A DNA stretch of 55,239 nt from Streptomyces beihaiensis (GCF_026274175.1 NZ_JAPHNL010000240.1:1-55239); one strand, 5' to 3'; shown: positions 43,994-53,630, counted from the first letter of the stretch. Made by a program: numbers and translations. The notes: generated by a model from the sequence alone, not told the origin.

Positions 43994-46705
43994 GTGAACA
44001 GCGATCGGGACGGTATCCACGGGGGCTGGGATTCACCCGTCGATGATCAGTCCGACGCGGAGTCCAGTGTCGAGATGACGGGCGAGTTCACCATCGACTA
44101 CGCCCCGCCGGCCTGGTACACGCAGAATGCCGCCGAGTCCGGTGGCGTTCCCCAGCCGCCCACCCCTGCCGCCGCTCCGCCCGCGGCCCCCGCTCCGCCG
44201 GTTCCCCCGGCGCCGGGCGAGGGCGCCGCGGCGTCCGAGTCCGGTGCCGGGAGCGGTGACTTGGAGAGCGGCGCCACGATGAAATTCTCGGCGGCGTCGC
44301 TGAAGCGGGAGTTCGCGGAGCTTGCCGCGCTCGGAGAGCCCAGCGGGGCGCAGAGCGAGACGGACGACGCGTCCGGGGCCACCGGAGCCGGCCCGGATGC
44401 CGGTGCCGGCGCCGGTACCGGTGCCGGTGCCACTGCTGGTGCGGAATCGGGCTCCGACGGTGCCTCGGGCCCCGACGCCCCCGCTGACGCCGTGGATGCG
44501 GAAGGCGACGCCGACGTCCAGAGCGGCGGGGCCGAAGCGGCTCCTCAGTCGTGGGTCGACGCCTCGAAGGACGAGCCGGGCGACAGCGCATGCTCCACCG
44601 ACTCCTCCGGGTCCTCCGGGTCCTCCGGGTCCTCCGGCGCACCCGGCTCCCCGGGGTCCTCGGGGTCCTCCGGGGGCAGTGACTTCACGCTGCCCGCCGC
44701 CGCGAGTGACGGCAACGCCGACACCGCCGCCGAGGCCGCCGCCGACAACGGCGGTGCCGGTGCTGGTACCGATGCCGCGGAAGCGTCGGGTGACGGGGAC
44801 GGTGAGCCCGGACAGCCCGGACAGCCCGGTGCTGCCGCCGCCTGGACTCCGCCGCCCGTTGCGCAGGGGGACGTTCCGCCACTGCCGCCCGCCTACCAGC
44901 CCGCCGCGCCCCCCGCCGCACCTCAGTGGACCGAACCCACGCCGGGGCAGCCGACGCCCCACGGGGCACCGGCCCCGCAGGCCCCCCAGGCCCAGCCCCC
45001 CGCCCCGCCGCAGCAGGGCGGCTACGGCTTCCCCCAGCAGCCGCAGCCCCAGCCGGGTGGTTACGGGTTCCCGCAACCGCCCCAGCCCCAGCCGGGTGGC
45101 TACGGCTACCCGCAACCACCCCAGCCCCAGCTGGCCCAGGCCCAGGGCCAGCCGCAGCCCCAGCCTCCGGCCCCCGCCCCGAACCCGCAGGGCGGCTACG
45201 GCTACTCGCAGCCCCAGCCGCAGTTCCAGCCGCAGCCGCAGCCGCAGCAAGCCCAGCCGGGCCCCCTGCCCCCGCAGAACCCCAACGCCCAACCGCCCCA
45301 GGCCCCGCAGGCCCCCCAGCAGCCGCAGGCCCCTCAGTCCTACGCGCCGCAACCCCAGCCCCCGGCCCCCGCCCCGAACCAGCCGCAGCCCGGCCCGGCG
45401 CAGCCCGCCCCCGCCGATCCGCGGTACCAGGGGGCGTACCCGCAGTCCGTCCAGCACGACCAACGGCAGCCGAGCTCCAACGTCGGCGGCGCCCCCCTCG
45501 GCTACACGGCCGCCGTGGAGCTGTCGTCCGACCGGCTGGTCAACAGCAAGAAACAGAAGGCGAAGAGCAGCCGCCCGGGAACCGGCAACCGCTTCAAGAT
45601 CGGCGGCAAGAAGGAGGAGGCCGAGCGGCAGCGCAAGGTCGAGCTGATCCGCACCCCGGTGCTCTCCTGCTACCGGATCGCCGTGATCAGCCTCAAGGGC
45701 GGCGTGGGCAAGACGACCACGACCACCGCCCTGGGTTCGACGCTGGCCACCGAGCGCCAGGACAAGATCCTCGCGATCGACGCCAACCCGGACGCGGGCA
45801 CGCTCGGCCGCCGCGTGCGGCGCGAGACCGGTGCGACCATCCGTGACCTCGTGCAGGCGATCCCGCACCTGCACTCGTACATGGACATCCGCCGGTTCAC
45901 CTCGCAGGCCCCGTCCGGTCTGGAGATCATCGCGAACGACGTGGACCCGGCCGTCTCGACGACGTTCAACGACGACGACTACCGGCGCGCCATCGACGTT
46001 CTGGGCCGCCAGTACCCGATCATCCTGACCGACTCCGGCACCGGTCTGCTCTACTCCGCCATGCGCGGCGTTCTCGACCTCGCCGACCAGCTCATCATCA
46101 TCTCCACGCCCTCCGTCGACGGCGCGTCCAGCGCGAGCACCACGCTCGACTGGCTCTCCGCGCACGGTTACGCCGACCTCGTCTCACGCTCCATCACGGT
46201 CATCTCGGGTGTCCGTGAGACCGGCAAGATGATCAAGGTGGAGGACATCGTCAGCCACTTCGAGACGCGTTGCCGCGGTGTGGTCGTGGTGCCGTTCGAC
46301 GAGCACCTCGCGGCCGGTGCCGAGGTCAACCTCGACATGATGCGGCCCAAGGTGCGGGAGGCGTACTTCAACCTCGCGGCGATGGTCGCCGAGGACTTCG
46401 TCCGCGCCCAGCAGCAACAGGGCCTGTGGACACAGGCGGACGGTCAGCAGCCGCCGACCATGGCCCCTCCCATGCCCGGCATGCCCGGCCAGCAGCAGCC
46501 GTACCCGCCGCAGCCCGGCCAGCCGGGCCAGGGCCCCTACCCGGGCCAGCAGCCGCCCGCCCCGTACCCGCCGCAGCAGGGCCAGCCGCCGCAGGGCCCG
46601 CCGCCCGCCCAGCAGGGCTGGGGCGCTCCGCCGCCTCCGCAGCAGCCGGGCCAGCAGCCGGGACCGCCGCCCGGCTGGCAGCAGCCCGGTCCCCCGCAGC
46701 AGTAG
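43994..46705 (+). CDS. ESX-linked MinD/ParA-like ATPase with long Pro-rich arms
   Basis: 903 aa from GTG 43994, with a perfect AGGAGG site. Residues 1-510 are low complexity: Ala/Gly/Ser/Asp-rich with SSG repeats, then Pro/Gln-rich with 13-residue [13 protein letters not shown] repeats. A MinD/ParA ATPase follows, with deviant Walker [12 protein letters not shown] (568-578), [11 protein letters not shown] and [10 protein letters not shown] at the later switch positions. The last 100 residues are again Pro/Gln/Gly-rich. This resembles EspI-type proteins of mycobacterial ESX-1, which affect secretion under low ATP. It would act at the inner face of the membrane with the ESX complex. It ends at a strong terminator. 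Confidence 0.85.
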   Translation: MNSDRDGIHGGWDSPVDDQSDAESSVEMTGEFTIDYAPPAWYTQNAAESGGVPQPPTPAAAPPAAPAPPVPPAPGEGAAASESGAGSGDLESGATMKFSAASLKREFAELAALGEPSGAQSETDDASGATGAGPDAGAGAGTGAGATAGAESGSDGASGPDAPADAVDAEGDADVQSGGAEAAPQSWVDASKDEPGDSACSTDSSGSSGSSGSSGAPGSPGSSGSSGGSDFTLPAAASDGNADTAAEAAADNGGAGAGTDAAEASGDGDGEPGQPGQPGAAAAWTPPPVAQGDVPPLPPAYQPAAPPAAPQWTEPTPGQPTPHGAPAPQAPQAQPPAPPQQGGYGFPQQPQPQPGGYGFPQPPQPQPGGYGYPQPPQPQLAQAQGQPQPQPPAPAPNPQGGYGYSQPQPQFQPQPQPQQAQPGPLPPQNPNAQPPQAPQAPQQPQAPQSYAPQPQPPAPAPNQPQPGPAQPAPADPRYQGAYPQSVQHDQRQPSSNVGGAPLGYTAAVELSSDRLVNSKKQKAKSSRPGTGNRFKIGGKKEEAERQRKVELIRTPVLSCYRIAVISLKGGVGKTTTTTALGSTLATERQDKILAIDANPDAGTLGRRVRRETGATIRDLVQAIPHLHSYMDIRRFTSQAPSGLEIIANDVDPAVSTTFNDDDYRRAIDVLGRQYPIILTDSGTGLLYSAMRGVLDLADQLIIISTPSVDGASSASTTLDWLSAHGYADLVSRSITVISGVRETGKMIKVEDIVSHFETRCRGVVVVPFDEHLAAGAEVNLDMMRPKVREAYFNLAAMVAEDFVRAQQQQGLWTQADGQQPPTMAPPMPGMPGQQQPYPPQPGQPGQGPYPGQQPPAPYPPQQGQPPQGPPPAQQGWGAPPPPQQPGQQPGPPPGWQQPGPPQQ
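44602..44638 (+). repeat. 9-bp tandem repeats in the MinD-like gene
   Basis: Four tandem copies of tcctccggg-type units coding Ser-Ser-Gly; more degenerate copies follow to 44673. Copy number is likely to vary. Confidence 0.8.
45017..45133 (+). repeat. 39-bp tandem repeats in the MinD-like gene
   Basis: Three in-frame units (45017-45055, 45056-45094, 45095-45133) coding a 13-residue Gly-Gly-Tyr-Gly-Phe/Tyr-Pro-Gln-rich repeat. Confidence 0.85.
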
Positions 46706-46726
46706 CAGCGCCCCCGTCGAGCCAGG

Positions 46727-46762
46727 AATGGCCCGCACCGTCCCCGTACGGTGCGGGCCATT
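46727..46762 (+). terminator. Terminator after the MinD-like gene
   Basis: Perfect 15-bp stem aatggcccgcaccgt (46727-46741) / acggtgcgggccatt (46748-46762), 6-nt loop, 21 nt after the stop. Confidence 0.9.
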
Positions 46763-46904
46763 CGCATATCCGTCCGCCCAGTCCTCCCTCATTCCTCCAT
46801 TCGGGCGCCATCCTCTGGCCTGCACAGCGTCAGAGGTCCACACCAATGGGCGAAAAATGCAGGTCAACTCGTTATTTCCGCAGGCCACATGGGGTTCATG
46901 CGCC

Positions 46905-46935
46905 GTTGACGGGTGTCAACAGCCGCTGATAGACA
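46905..46935 (+). promoter_or_regulatory. ABC importer promoter with palindromic operator
   Basis: TTGACG (46906-46911), 18-nt spacer, TAGACA (46930-46935), about 45-50 nt before the binding-protein start. The perfect palindrome GTTGAC-gggt-GTCAAC (46905-46920) covers the -35 box, an arrangement typical of a repressor site. Confidence 0.7.
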
Positions 46936-46983
46936 CTCACTTCATTCAGCCAAGCTGTGCGAGCGATGCGCGAGGTCACCACG

Positions 46984-48879
46984 ATGAACGAAACGCGTCA
47001 GCAAGATCAGCCCGACGGAAAACGCCATTCCCCACACCGCGGCGCGCGGGTCCTCCTGGCCGCGGGCGCCGCCGCCCTCGCCCTGACCGCCGCCCTGGCC
47101 ACGCCGCTCAACCCGGCCCCCCAGCAGGCGTCGGCCCAGGACGACGGGGGCAAGAAGGTCCTCACCGTGGCGGTCTCGCAGAGCGTGGACTCGCTCAGTC
47201 CGTTCCTGGCCCAGCGGCTGCTCACCACGAGCATCCACCGGATGATGTACGAGTTCCTGACCAACTACGATCCGAAGGACAACCACGTCATCCCGGGTTT
47301 CGCCACCAAGTGGCAGGCGTCCCCCGACAAGTTGACGTGGACGTACACCATCCGGTCGAACTCGAAGTGGTCCGACGGGGTGAAGGCGACCGCCAAGGAC
47401 GCGGCCTTCACGTTCAACAAAATCATGACGGATTCCGCCGCGGCGACCGCCAACGGCTCGTTCGTCACCAACTTCGAGAAAGTCACGGCGCCCAGCGACA
47501 CCAAGCTGGTCATCAAACTGAAGAAGCCACAGGCGACGATGACGGCGCTCGACATCCCGATCGTGCCCGAGCACATCTGGAAGAACGTCAAGGACTTCTC
47601 GAAGTTCAACAACGACAAGAGGTTCCCGGTCGTCGGCAACGGCCCGTTCATCCTCACCGACTACAAGACCGACCAGTACGTGAAGCTGGAGCGGAACAAG
47701 GACTTCTGGCGCAAGACCGGAACGCCCCAGTTCGACGAGATCGTCTTCAAGACGTACAAGGACCAGGACGCCGCCGTCGCCGCGCTGCGCAAGGGCGAGG
47801 TCTCCTTCGTGGCGGGCTCCCCGGCCCTGACCCCGGCTCAGGCCGCCTCCCTCAAGGGCGTGAAGAACATCAAGCTCAACGAGGGCCCCGGCCGCCGCTT
47901 CTACGCCATCGCCACCAACCCGGGCGCGCGCACCAAGGACGGCACGAAGTTCGGCGACGGCAACAAGGCGCTGCTCGACAAGCGGGTGCGGCACGCGCTG
48001 TTCGAGGCGGTCGACACCAAGACCATCGTCGACAAGGTCTTCCAGGGCCACGCCGTGCAGGGCGAGGGGTACATCCCGCCGCGCTTCTCCCAGTACTTCT
48101 GGAAGCCGTCCGCGAGCCAGAAACTCTCCTACGACCCGCAGGCCGCGGCCCGGCTGCTCGACCAGGCGGGCTACCCGCTCAAGAACGGCAAACGCGTCGG
48201 CAAGGACGGCAAACCGCTGAACTTCCGCATGCTGTGCCACACCACCGACCCGAACGACAAGGCCGTCGGCAAGTACCTGAAGGAGTGGTGGGGCAAGCTC
48301 GGCATCGGCCTCAAGCTCGACTGCGTCAACGACGTGTCCGTGCCCTGGTACCGGGGCCAGTACGACCTCGCCTTCGACGGCTGGTCGGTCAACCCGGACC
48401 CGGACTTCGTGCTCGGCATCCACACCTGCGCGGCCCTGCCGGACAAGACGGGCGGCGAGAGCGCGGCGACGGACAACTTCATCTGTGACAAGAAGTACGA
48501 CGACCTGTACGCCAAGCAGCTCGCCGAGTACGACCCGGCCAAGCGGGCCGGCCTCGTCAAGCAGATGGAGTCCTGGCTGTACGACTCCGGCTACATGAAC
48601 ATCATGGCCTACCCGAACGCCGTGGAGGCATACCGCACCGACCAGATCAAGTCGATCGAGACGATGCCGACGGCCGCGGGCAACATCTACGGCCAGGACG
48701 GGTACTGGAGCTGGTGGTCGGCCGTTCCCGCGTCCGGCTCCCAAGGCTCCGGCTCGGGCTCGTCCAGCGGCAGCTCGACGGGGATCGTGGTCGGCATCGT
48801 CGTCGCAGCGCTCGTCGTCATCGGCGGCGGTGCCTTCGTGGGCGTGCGCCGCCGCCGGACCGCCGACGACCGCGAGTAG
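46984..48879 (+). CDS. Peptide-type ABC transporter substrate-binding protein
   Basis: 631-aa family 5 solute-binding protein that captures peptides or related solutes outside the cell. The start is ATG 46984 with GAGGTC upstream; a GTG at 46957 adds nine residues. A signal helix (about 22-42) is followed by the family pattern: TVAVSQSVDSLSPF, KWSDGVKATAKDAAFTF, and later NLEG-like YDLAFDGWSVNPDPDF. There is no lipobox cysteine. Instead a Ser/Gly linker leads to a C-terminal membrane helix (about 600-622) and an RRRR stop, so it is tethered at its C-terminus. It is the first gene of the importer operon. Confidence 0.92.
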   Translation: MNETRQQDQPDGKRHSPHRGARVLLAAGAAALALTAALATPLNPAPQQASAQDDGGKKVLTVAVSQSVDSLSPFLAQRLLTTSIHRMMYEFLTNYDPKDNHVIPGFATKWQASPDKLTWTYTIRSNSKWSDGVKATAKDAAFTFNKIMTDSAAATANGSFVTNFEKVTAPSDTKLVIKLKKPQATMTALDIPIVPEHIWKNVKDFSKFNNDKRFPVVGNGPFILTDYKTDQYVKLERNKDFWRKTGTPQFDEIVFKTYKDQDAAVAALRKGEVSFVAGSPALTPAQAASLKGVKNIKLNEGPGRRFYAIATNPGARTKDGTKFGDGNKALLDKRVRHALFEAVDTKTIVDKVFQGHAVQGEGYIPPRFSQYFWKPSASQKLSYDPQAAARLLDQAGYPLKNGKRVGKDGKPLNFRMLCHTTDPNDKAVGKYLKEWWGKLGIGLKLDCVNDVSVPWYRGQYDLAFDGWSVNPDPDFVLGIHTCAALPDKTGGESAATDNFICDKKYDDLYAKQLAEYDPAKRAGLVKQMESWLYDSGYMNIMAYPNAVEAYRTDQIKSIETMPTAAGNIYGQDGYWSWWSAVPASGSQGSGSGSSSGSSTGIVVGIVVAALVVIGGGAFVGVRRRRTADDRE

Positions 48880-48881
48880 CG

Positions 48882-48925
48882 ACTCGAGGCAGTGGACCAT
48901 GACACTCGAGGCAGTGAAACATGAC
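48882..48925 (+). repeat. 22-bp tandem duplication of the permease start region
   Basis: actcgaggcagtggaccatgac (48882-48903) and actcgaggcagtgaaacatgac (48904-48925) are adjacent near-copies. Each holds a GAGG ribosome site and an ATG. The upstream ATG (48899) opens a 10-codon frame that stops at 48931, past the permease ATG at 48921. Confidence 0.85.
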
Positions 48926-50024
48926 AGCTGACAGCACTCCGGCCCTCGCGAAGTCCGCGGACGCGCGACCCGGTTCCGGTCCGGCCGCGGCGGCCGGGCC
49001 GGAGCCGGGGGCCCGGCCGGGAACGCGCGGCCCCCGTGCCCGTAACCTCAGGGCGTACCTTCAGTACGCGGCGGCGAAGATCGTCGGCGCGGCCGTCTCG
49101 CTCTTCGCCGTCCTCGTCACCAGCTTCTTCCTCTTCCGGCTGATCCCGAGCGACCCGGTCAAGCAGATGACCGGCGGCCGGCGCGTCTCCACGCAGCAAC
49201 TCGCCGCGCTGCGCCACCAGTACGGCCTCGACCAGCCGATGTGGAAGCAGTTCACGTCGTACATCGGGGACGCGCTCAGCGGCGACTTCGGTATCTCGTA
49301 CCAGTACCACACCCCGGTCATCGACAAGATCACCGGCGCCCTGCCCGCGACACTGCTGCTGACCGGCACGGCGTACGTGCTGTACTCGGCGCTGGGCATC
49401 TGGCTCGGCACGCGCTCCGGCTGGCGCAGCGGGTCGCGCTCCGACCGCTTCCACACGGCGTTCGCGCTGACCCTGTACTCGGTGCCGTCCTTCTGGCTGG
49501 GCCTGCTCCTCATCATCGTGTTCGCCGTCGGGATCGGGCCGATCCCCGGCATGTTCCCGACGGGCGGGCTCGAACAAGGGGGGCTGCACGGATTCTCGTA
49601 CGTCGTCGACGTCGCGCACCACATGGTCCTTCCGGTCGTCACACTGGTCGCCGTCGGATACGCGCAGACGCTCCTGGTGATGCGGTCGTCGCTGCTCGAC
49701 GAGATGGGCAGCGACTACCTGACGACCGCGCGGGCCAAGGGGCTCCGCGACGACCTGGTGCGGCGCAGGCACGCGGTGCCGAACGCGTTGCTGCCGACGT
49801 TCACGCTGATGTTCGTGAACCTGGGGCATGTGGTCGCCGGGCAGATCCTCGTCGAGACGGTGTTCTCCTGGCCGGGGCTCGGCGGGCTCTTCTACCAGGC
49901 CCTGTCCGTTCCCGATCTGCCGCTCGTGCAGGGGCTGTTCTTCGTCTTCGCCACCGCGGTGATCCTCGCGAACACCCTCGCCGACATCCTCTATCCGCTG
50001 CTCGACCCGAGGGTGGGCCGATGA
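48921..50024 (+). CDS. ABC transporter permease (DppB/OppB type)
   Basis: 367 aa, about six membrane helices. After a flexible 50-residue start, the first helix (about 55-78) is followed by the DppB-type conserved outer segment RLIPSDPVKQMTGGR...LRHQYGLDQPMWKQFTSYIG. The EAA-type loop that contacts the ATPases is TARAKGLRDDLVRRRHAVPN. It forms the importer channel with the next permease; its last four bases (ATGA) overlap that gene's start. Its own start lies in a duplicated 22-bp element, which may tune its level against the binding protein. Confidence 0.94.
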   Translation: MTADSTPALAKSADARPGSGPAAAAGPEPGARPGTRGPRARNLRAYLQYAAAKIVGAAVSLFAVLVTSFFLFRLIPSDPVKQMTGGRRVSTQQLAALRHQYGLDQPMWKQFTSYIGDALSGDFGISYQYHTPVIDKITGALPATLLLTGTAYVLYSALGIWLGTRSGWRSGSRSDRFHTAFALTLYSVPSFWLGLLLIIVFAVGIGPIPGMFPTGGLEQGGLHGFSYVVDVAHHMVLPVVTLVAVGYAQTLLVMRSSLLDEMGSDYLTTARAKGLRDDLVRRRHAVPNALLPTFTLMFVNLGHVVAGQILVETVFSWPGLGGLFYQALSVPDLPLVQGLFFVFATAVILANTLADILYPLLDPRVGR

Positions 50025-50965
50025 CCACGTCCGAGACCAGGAAGGCGAGCGGGCCGGGCGCGCCCGGATCCGTCGTCGACGCGCGCGCCCTCGCCCGCGC
50101 CCGCCGACGCGCGTCGCTCGCCCGGTTCTGGCGCTCCTACCGGGCGCACCGCGGCGGCCTGTGGGGGCTCGGGCTGCTGATCGTGTTCGCGGTCGTCGCC
50201 GTCACGGCGCCGCTGCTCGCCGGCGCGGACTCGCAGAGCGTCACCGACGCCGAGGGCGGCCCGCTGGAGGGGCCCAGTGGGCGGTTCCCGCTCGGCACCG
50301 ACCAGTTCGGCCGCAGTGTGCTGGCGCTCCTGGTGTACGGGTCGCGGATCTCGCTGACCGTGGGGCTGCTCGCGGCGTTCCTGTGCGTGGCGATCGGCAC
50401 GGTCGTCGGGATCGTCGCCGGACACTTCCGGGGCTGGTACGCGACCGTGCTGATGCGGATCACGGACTGGTTCCTGGTGATGCCGACCCTGGTCCTCGCC
50501 ATCGCGCTCGCCACGGTGATGAGCCGCTCCATGTGGACCGTGATCATCGCCATCGGTGTGACGACCTGGCCGACCACGGCGCGGCTCGTGCGCGCGCAGA
50601 CGCTGTCCGTGGAGTCACGCCCGTACATCGAGCGGGCCCGCGCGCTCGGCGGCGGCCACGGGCACGTCATGGTCCGGCACGTGCTGCCCAATGTCATGCC
50701 GCTCGTCCTCGCCCAGACCACGATGATCATCTCGTCCGCGATCCTGACCGAGGCGACCCTCGCGTTCCTCGGCCTGTCCGACCCGACGATCACCTCCTGG
50801 GGCGGCATGCTGCAGGACGCGCGTGAGGCGGGCGCCGTCAGTGCGGGCGACTGGTGGTACCTGGCGCCGCCCGGCATCGCCATCGCGGCCGTCGCGCTGG
50901 CCTTCACACTGTGCGGCCGGGCCGTGGAGTCCGTCCTCAACCCGAAGCTGGGGGTGCGGTCATGA
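50021..50965 (+). CDS. ABC transporter permease (DppC/OppC type)
   Basis: 314 aa. It has a basic N-terminal tail with FWRSYRAHRGGLWGLGLL, typical of DppC, then six or so helices. The conserved periplasmic-type stretch RFPLGTDQFGRSVLALLVYG and the EAA-type loop ERARALGGGHGHVMVRHVLPN are present. It pairs with the DppB-type permease and joins ATPases on the inner face. Both ends overlap neighbours by ATGA, so the four importer proteins from permease to first ATPase are tightly coupled. Confidence 0.95.
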   Translation: MTTSETRKASGPGAPGSVVDARALARARRRASLARFWRSYRAHRGGLWGLGLLIVFAVVAVTAPLLAGADSQSVTDAEGGPLEGPSGRFPLGTDQFGRSVLALLVYGSRISLTVGLLAAFLCVAIGTVVGIVAGHFRGWYATVLMRITDWFLVMPTLVLAIALATVMSRSMWTVIIAIGVTTWPTTARLVRAQTLSVESRPYIERARALGGGHGHVMVRHVLPNVMPLVLAQTTMIISSAILTEATLAFLGLSDPTITSWGGMLQDAREAGAVSAGDWWYLAPPGIAIAAVALAFTLCGRAVESVLNPKLGVRS

Positions 50966-51972
50966 CGCTGCTTCAGGTGCGCGACCTGACGGTGACGTAC
51001 GACGGCGGGGCGCGGGCCGTGCGCGGCGTGGACCTCACCCTGGCGGCCGGGCAGAAGCTGGGCGTCGCGGGCGAGTCGGGGTGCGGCAAGTCGACGCTCG
51101 CCCTGGCCCTGCTGCGGCTGCTGCCCGCGAGCGCGAAGGTCACCGGCGAGGTCCTGCTGGGCGGCGAGGACGTGCTGACCATGAAGTGGGGGCGGGTGCG
51201 CGCGGTGCGCTGGGCGGGCGCCTCGATCGTCTTCCAGGGCGCGATGCACTCGCTCAACGCGGTGCACAGGGTCGGCGACCAGATCGCCGAGCCGATCCTC
51301 CTGCACAAGCGGGCCACGCGGGAGGGCGCGCGGCGCAAGGTCGCCGAGCTCCTGGAACACGTGGGCCTCCCGGCCGCCCGCGCCGCGTCCTATCCGCACG
51401 AGCTGTCCGGCGGGCAGCGCCAGCGCGTGATGATCGCCATGGCGCTGGCCTGCGACCCTGAGCTGATCGTGGCGGACGAGCCGACGACCGCGCTCGACGT
51501 GATGATCCAGGCGCAGATCCTCGGCCTGATCTCACGCCTCGTGGCCGAGCAGGACCTCGGCCTCGTCATGATCAGTCACGACCTGGCGGTGCTGGCGGAC
51601 ACCTGCGACCGGCTCGCGGTGATGTACGCGGGCCGTGTCGTCGAGGAGGGCCCGGCCGCGCAGGTGTACGCGGACGCGCTGCACCCGTACGGCAAGGCGC
51701 TGTCCGGTTCCTTCCCCACGATCGGCGACCCGGCGTCCCGGTTCGCTCCGCGCGGTCTGCCCGGCGACCCGCCGGACCCGGCGGCGCTGCCGCCCGGCTG
51801 CACGTTCCATCCGCGCTGCCCGGTGGCGCTCGACGTGTGCGCGCGGGACGACCAGGAGTTGCGGCCGGCCGGGGCCGGGAGGCGGGCGGCATGCGTACGG
51901 GTCGGGCGGACGGGCGCGGCCGAGGACGTGCGGGCGCGGGTGCGGGGACAGGGCCGGGAGCCGGAACATTGA
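50962..51972 (+). CDS. ABC transporter ATP-binding protein (DppD/OppD type)
   Basis: 336 aa. Walker [10 protein letters not shown] (37-45), signature LSGGQRQR, Walker [13 protein letters not shown] and the H-loop SHDLAV are intact. The C-terminal oligopeptide-transporter extension with cysteines ([15 protein letters not shown]) is present. This extension often binds an iron-sulfur cluster or zinc in this family. The ATG overlaps the permease stop (ATGA). It powers peptide or similar uptake with the second ATPase encoded next. Confidence 0.95.
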   Translation: MTLLQVRDLTVTYDGGARAVRGVDLTLAAGQKLGVAGESGCGKSTLALALLRLLPASAKVTGEVLLGGEDVLTMKWGRVRAVRWAGASIVFQGAMHSLNAVHRVGDQIAEPILLHKRATREGARRKVAELLEHVGLPAARAASYPHELSGGQRQRVMIAMALACDPELIVADEPTTALDVMIQAQILGLISRLVAEQDLGLVMISHDLAVLADTCDRLAVMYAGRVVEEGPAAQVYADALHPYGKALSGSFPTIGDPASRFAPRGLPGDPPDPAALPPGCTFHPRCPVALDVCARDDQELRPAGAGRRAACVRVGRTGAAEDVRARVRGQGREPEH

Positions 51973-52053
51973 CGCGGACATAGCGGCAGAGCATTGCGGC
52001 GGGGCAGAGAGGCAGGGCATGGAGCGGGGCCCAGAGGCGAGGAGCACGACGGC

Positions 52054-53064
52054 ATGACGGAACCTCAACCACTGCTGAGCGCGGCGGAGTTGCGCCTCAC
52101 GTTCCCCGGACGGCGCGGCGCCCCCGACGCGCGCGCCGTGGACGGGGTCGACCTGGACATCGCGCCCGGCGAGATCGTCGCCCTGGTGGGCGAGTCCGGC
52201 TGCGGCAAGACGAGCCTGGCCCGCACGCTGCTCGGCCTCGAACGGCCGACCGGCGGCCGGGTCACCTTCGCGGGCGCGCCCCTGAGCTACACGGCGAGCG
52301 CCCTGAAGACCTACCGCAAGCGCGTCCAGCTGGTCCTCCAGGACCCGAGCGGCTCGCTCAACCCTCGCCACACCGTGTACGACGCGGTGGCCGAGGGGCT
52401 GCGCATCCACCGGTACCCGGGCGACGAACGCGAGGCCGTGGCCGGTGCCCTGGCGCGCGCCGGGCTGCGCCCGCCCGAACGCTTCTTCCTGCGCTACCCG
52501 CACGAACTGTCCGGCGGGCAGCGCCAGCGCGTCGTCATCGCGGGCGCGCTCGTCCTGGAGCCGGAGCTGATCGTGGCGGACGAGCCGGTGGCCTCGCTCG
52601 ACGCGTCGGTGCGCGGCGAGATCCTGGCGCTGCTGCTCAGGCTGCGCGAGGAGATGGGCCTCTCGGCGCTGGTGGTCACCCATGACCTGGGGCTCGCGTG
52701 GAACATCGCCGACCGGGTGGCCGTGATGTATCTGGGCCGGATCGTGGAGACGGGCACGGTGGAGGAGGTCCTGACCTCCCCCCGGCACCCGTACACGCGG
52801 GCCTTGTTGTCAGTGCTCCCGGAGGCGACCGGCGATCCGTTGGTGCTCGCCGGGGAGCCGCCGGACCCGTCCCGCATTCCGCCCGGATGCCGGTTCCACG
52901 TGCGCTGCCAGGTGCTCGCGAGCGGGGAGGCGGAGCGGGCCGGGGTGGCCGACGCCTGCCGCTCGCGGGACCTGCCGCCGCTGTCCGGCGGGGGCGGGGC
53001 GCAGGTGGCGTGCCATTGGGCACGCGCGCGTCACTCCAGCGGCGAGGCCATCCCGACCTCGTAG
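52054..53064 (+). CDS. ABC transporter ATP-binding protein (DppF/OppF type)
   Basis: 336 aa, coincidentally the same length as its partner. Walker A is GESGCGKTS (46-54), the signature LSGGQRQR, Walker B LIVADEPVASLD and H-loop THDLGLA; the Cys-bearing tail (GCRFHVRCQVLA) is present. The start is ATG 52054 with GAGGAG about ten bases upstream, 81 nt after the first ATPase. The last 34 bases overlap, tail to tail, the end of the convergent AhpD-like gene. There is no terminator between them. Confidence 0.95.
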   Translation: MTEPQPLLSAAELRLTFPGRRGAPDARAVDGVDLDIAPGEIVALVGESGCGKTSLARTLLGLERPTGGRVTFAGAPLSYTASALKTYRKRVQLVLQDPSGSLNPRHTVYDAVAEGLRIHRYPGDEREAVAGALARAGLRPPERFFLRYPHELSGGQRQRVVIAGALVLEPELIVADEPVASLDASVRGEILALLLRLREEMGLSALVVTHDLGLAWNIADRVAVMYLGRIVETGTVEEVLTSPRHPYTRALLSVLPEATGDPLVLAGEPPDPSRIPPGCRFHVRCQVLASGEAERAGVADACRSRDLPPLSGGGGAQVACHWARARHSSGEAIPTS

Positions 53065-53513
53065 TGACCGGCCGGCTGCCGCAGCATCACGTTCAACCGG
53101 TTGAACGCGTTGATCCCGGCGATCAGGCAGACGAGCACGCCGAGCTGCTCGTCGTCGTAGTGCTTGGCCGCGCTCGCCCACGCCTCGTCGGTGACGCCGC
53201 CCGCGCCGTCGGCCAGGCGCGTGCCCTGCTCGGCCAGTTCGAGGGCGGCGCGCTCGGCCTCGGTGAAGACCGTCGCCTCCTGCCAGGCCGCGACGAGGCT
53301 GAGCCGGACCGGCGTCTCCCCCGCCGCGAGCGCCTCCTTGGTGTGCATGTCGAGGCAGGCGGAGCAGCCGTTGATCTGGCTGGCGCGGATCTTCACCAGT
53401 TCCTGCGTGGTCGCGGGGACCGTCGATTCCGTGATCGGCCGGTGTGCCCCCACGAGCCGCTTCACGAACCCGCGCGCAGCCTGCTGGGAGAACATGTCGA
53501 GACGGGCTTCCAT
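53031..53513 (-). CDS. Carboxymuconolactone decarboxylase/AhpD-family protein
   Basis: 160 aa. The CMD/AhpD motif ExxxxxxxxxxxCxxCxxxH is present as CSACLDMH (C50, C53, H57). The CxxC suggests a thiol peroxidase or reductase role rather than a decarboxylase. The protein is all-helical and cytoplasmic. Its neighbours give no functional clue. It overlaps the ABC ATPase gene by 34 bp on the opposite strand, so the two C-termini constrain each other. A weak site lies before the ATG. Confidence 0.9.
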   Translation of the reverse strand: MEARLDMFSQQAARGFVKRLVGAHRPITESTVPATTQELVKIRASQINGCSACLDMHTKEALAAGETPVRLSLVAAWQEATVFTEAERAALELAEQGTRLADGAGGVTDEAWASAAKHYDDEQLGVLVCLIAGINAFNRLNVMLRQPAGHYEVGMASPLE

Positions 53514-53630
53514 GGCGAACTCCGTATCTGTCGGCGCGTTGCCGCGTCAGCGCGTTGATGCCTGACGCTTGATGCCTTGCACCTACATGACGGAACCGGG
53601 CGCCCGTTCATGACACTTCAGGGGTGTTAC

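Noticed and set aside
45000-45140. Possible CRISPR-like repeat array
   Set aside because: The repeats are in-frame coding units of 39 bp without spacers, inside the MinD-like gene.
46942-48900. 652-codon minus-strand frame opposite the binding-protein gene
   Set aside because: Antisense shadow of a certain solute-binding protein gene.
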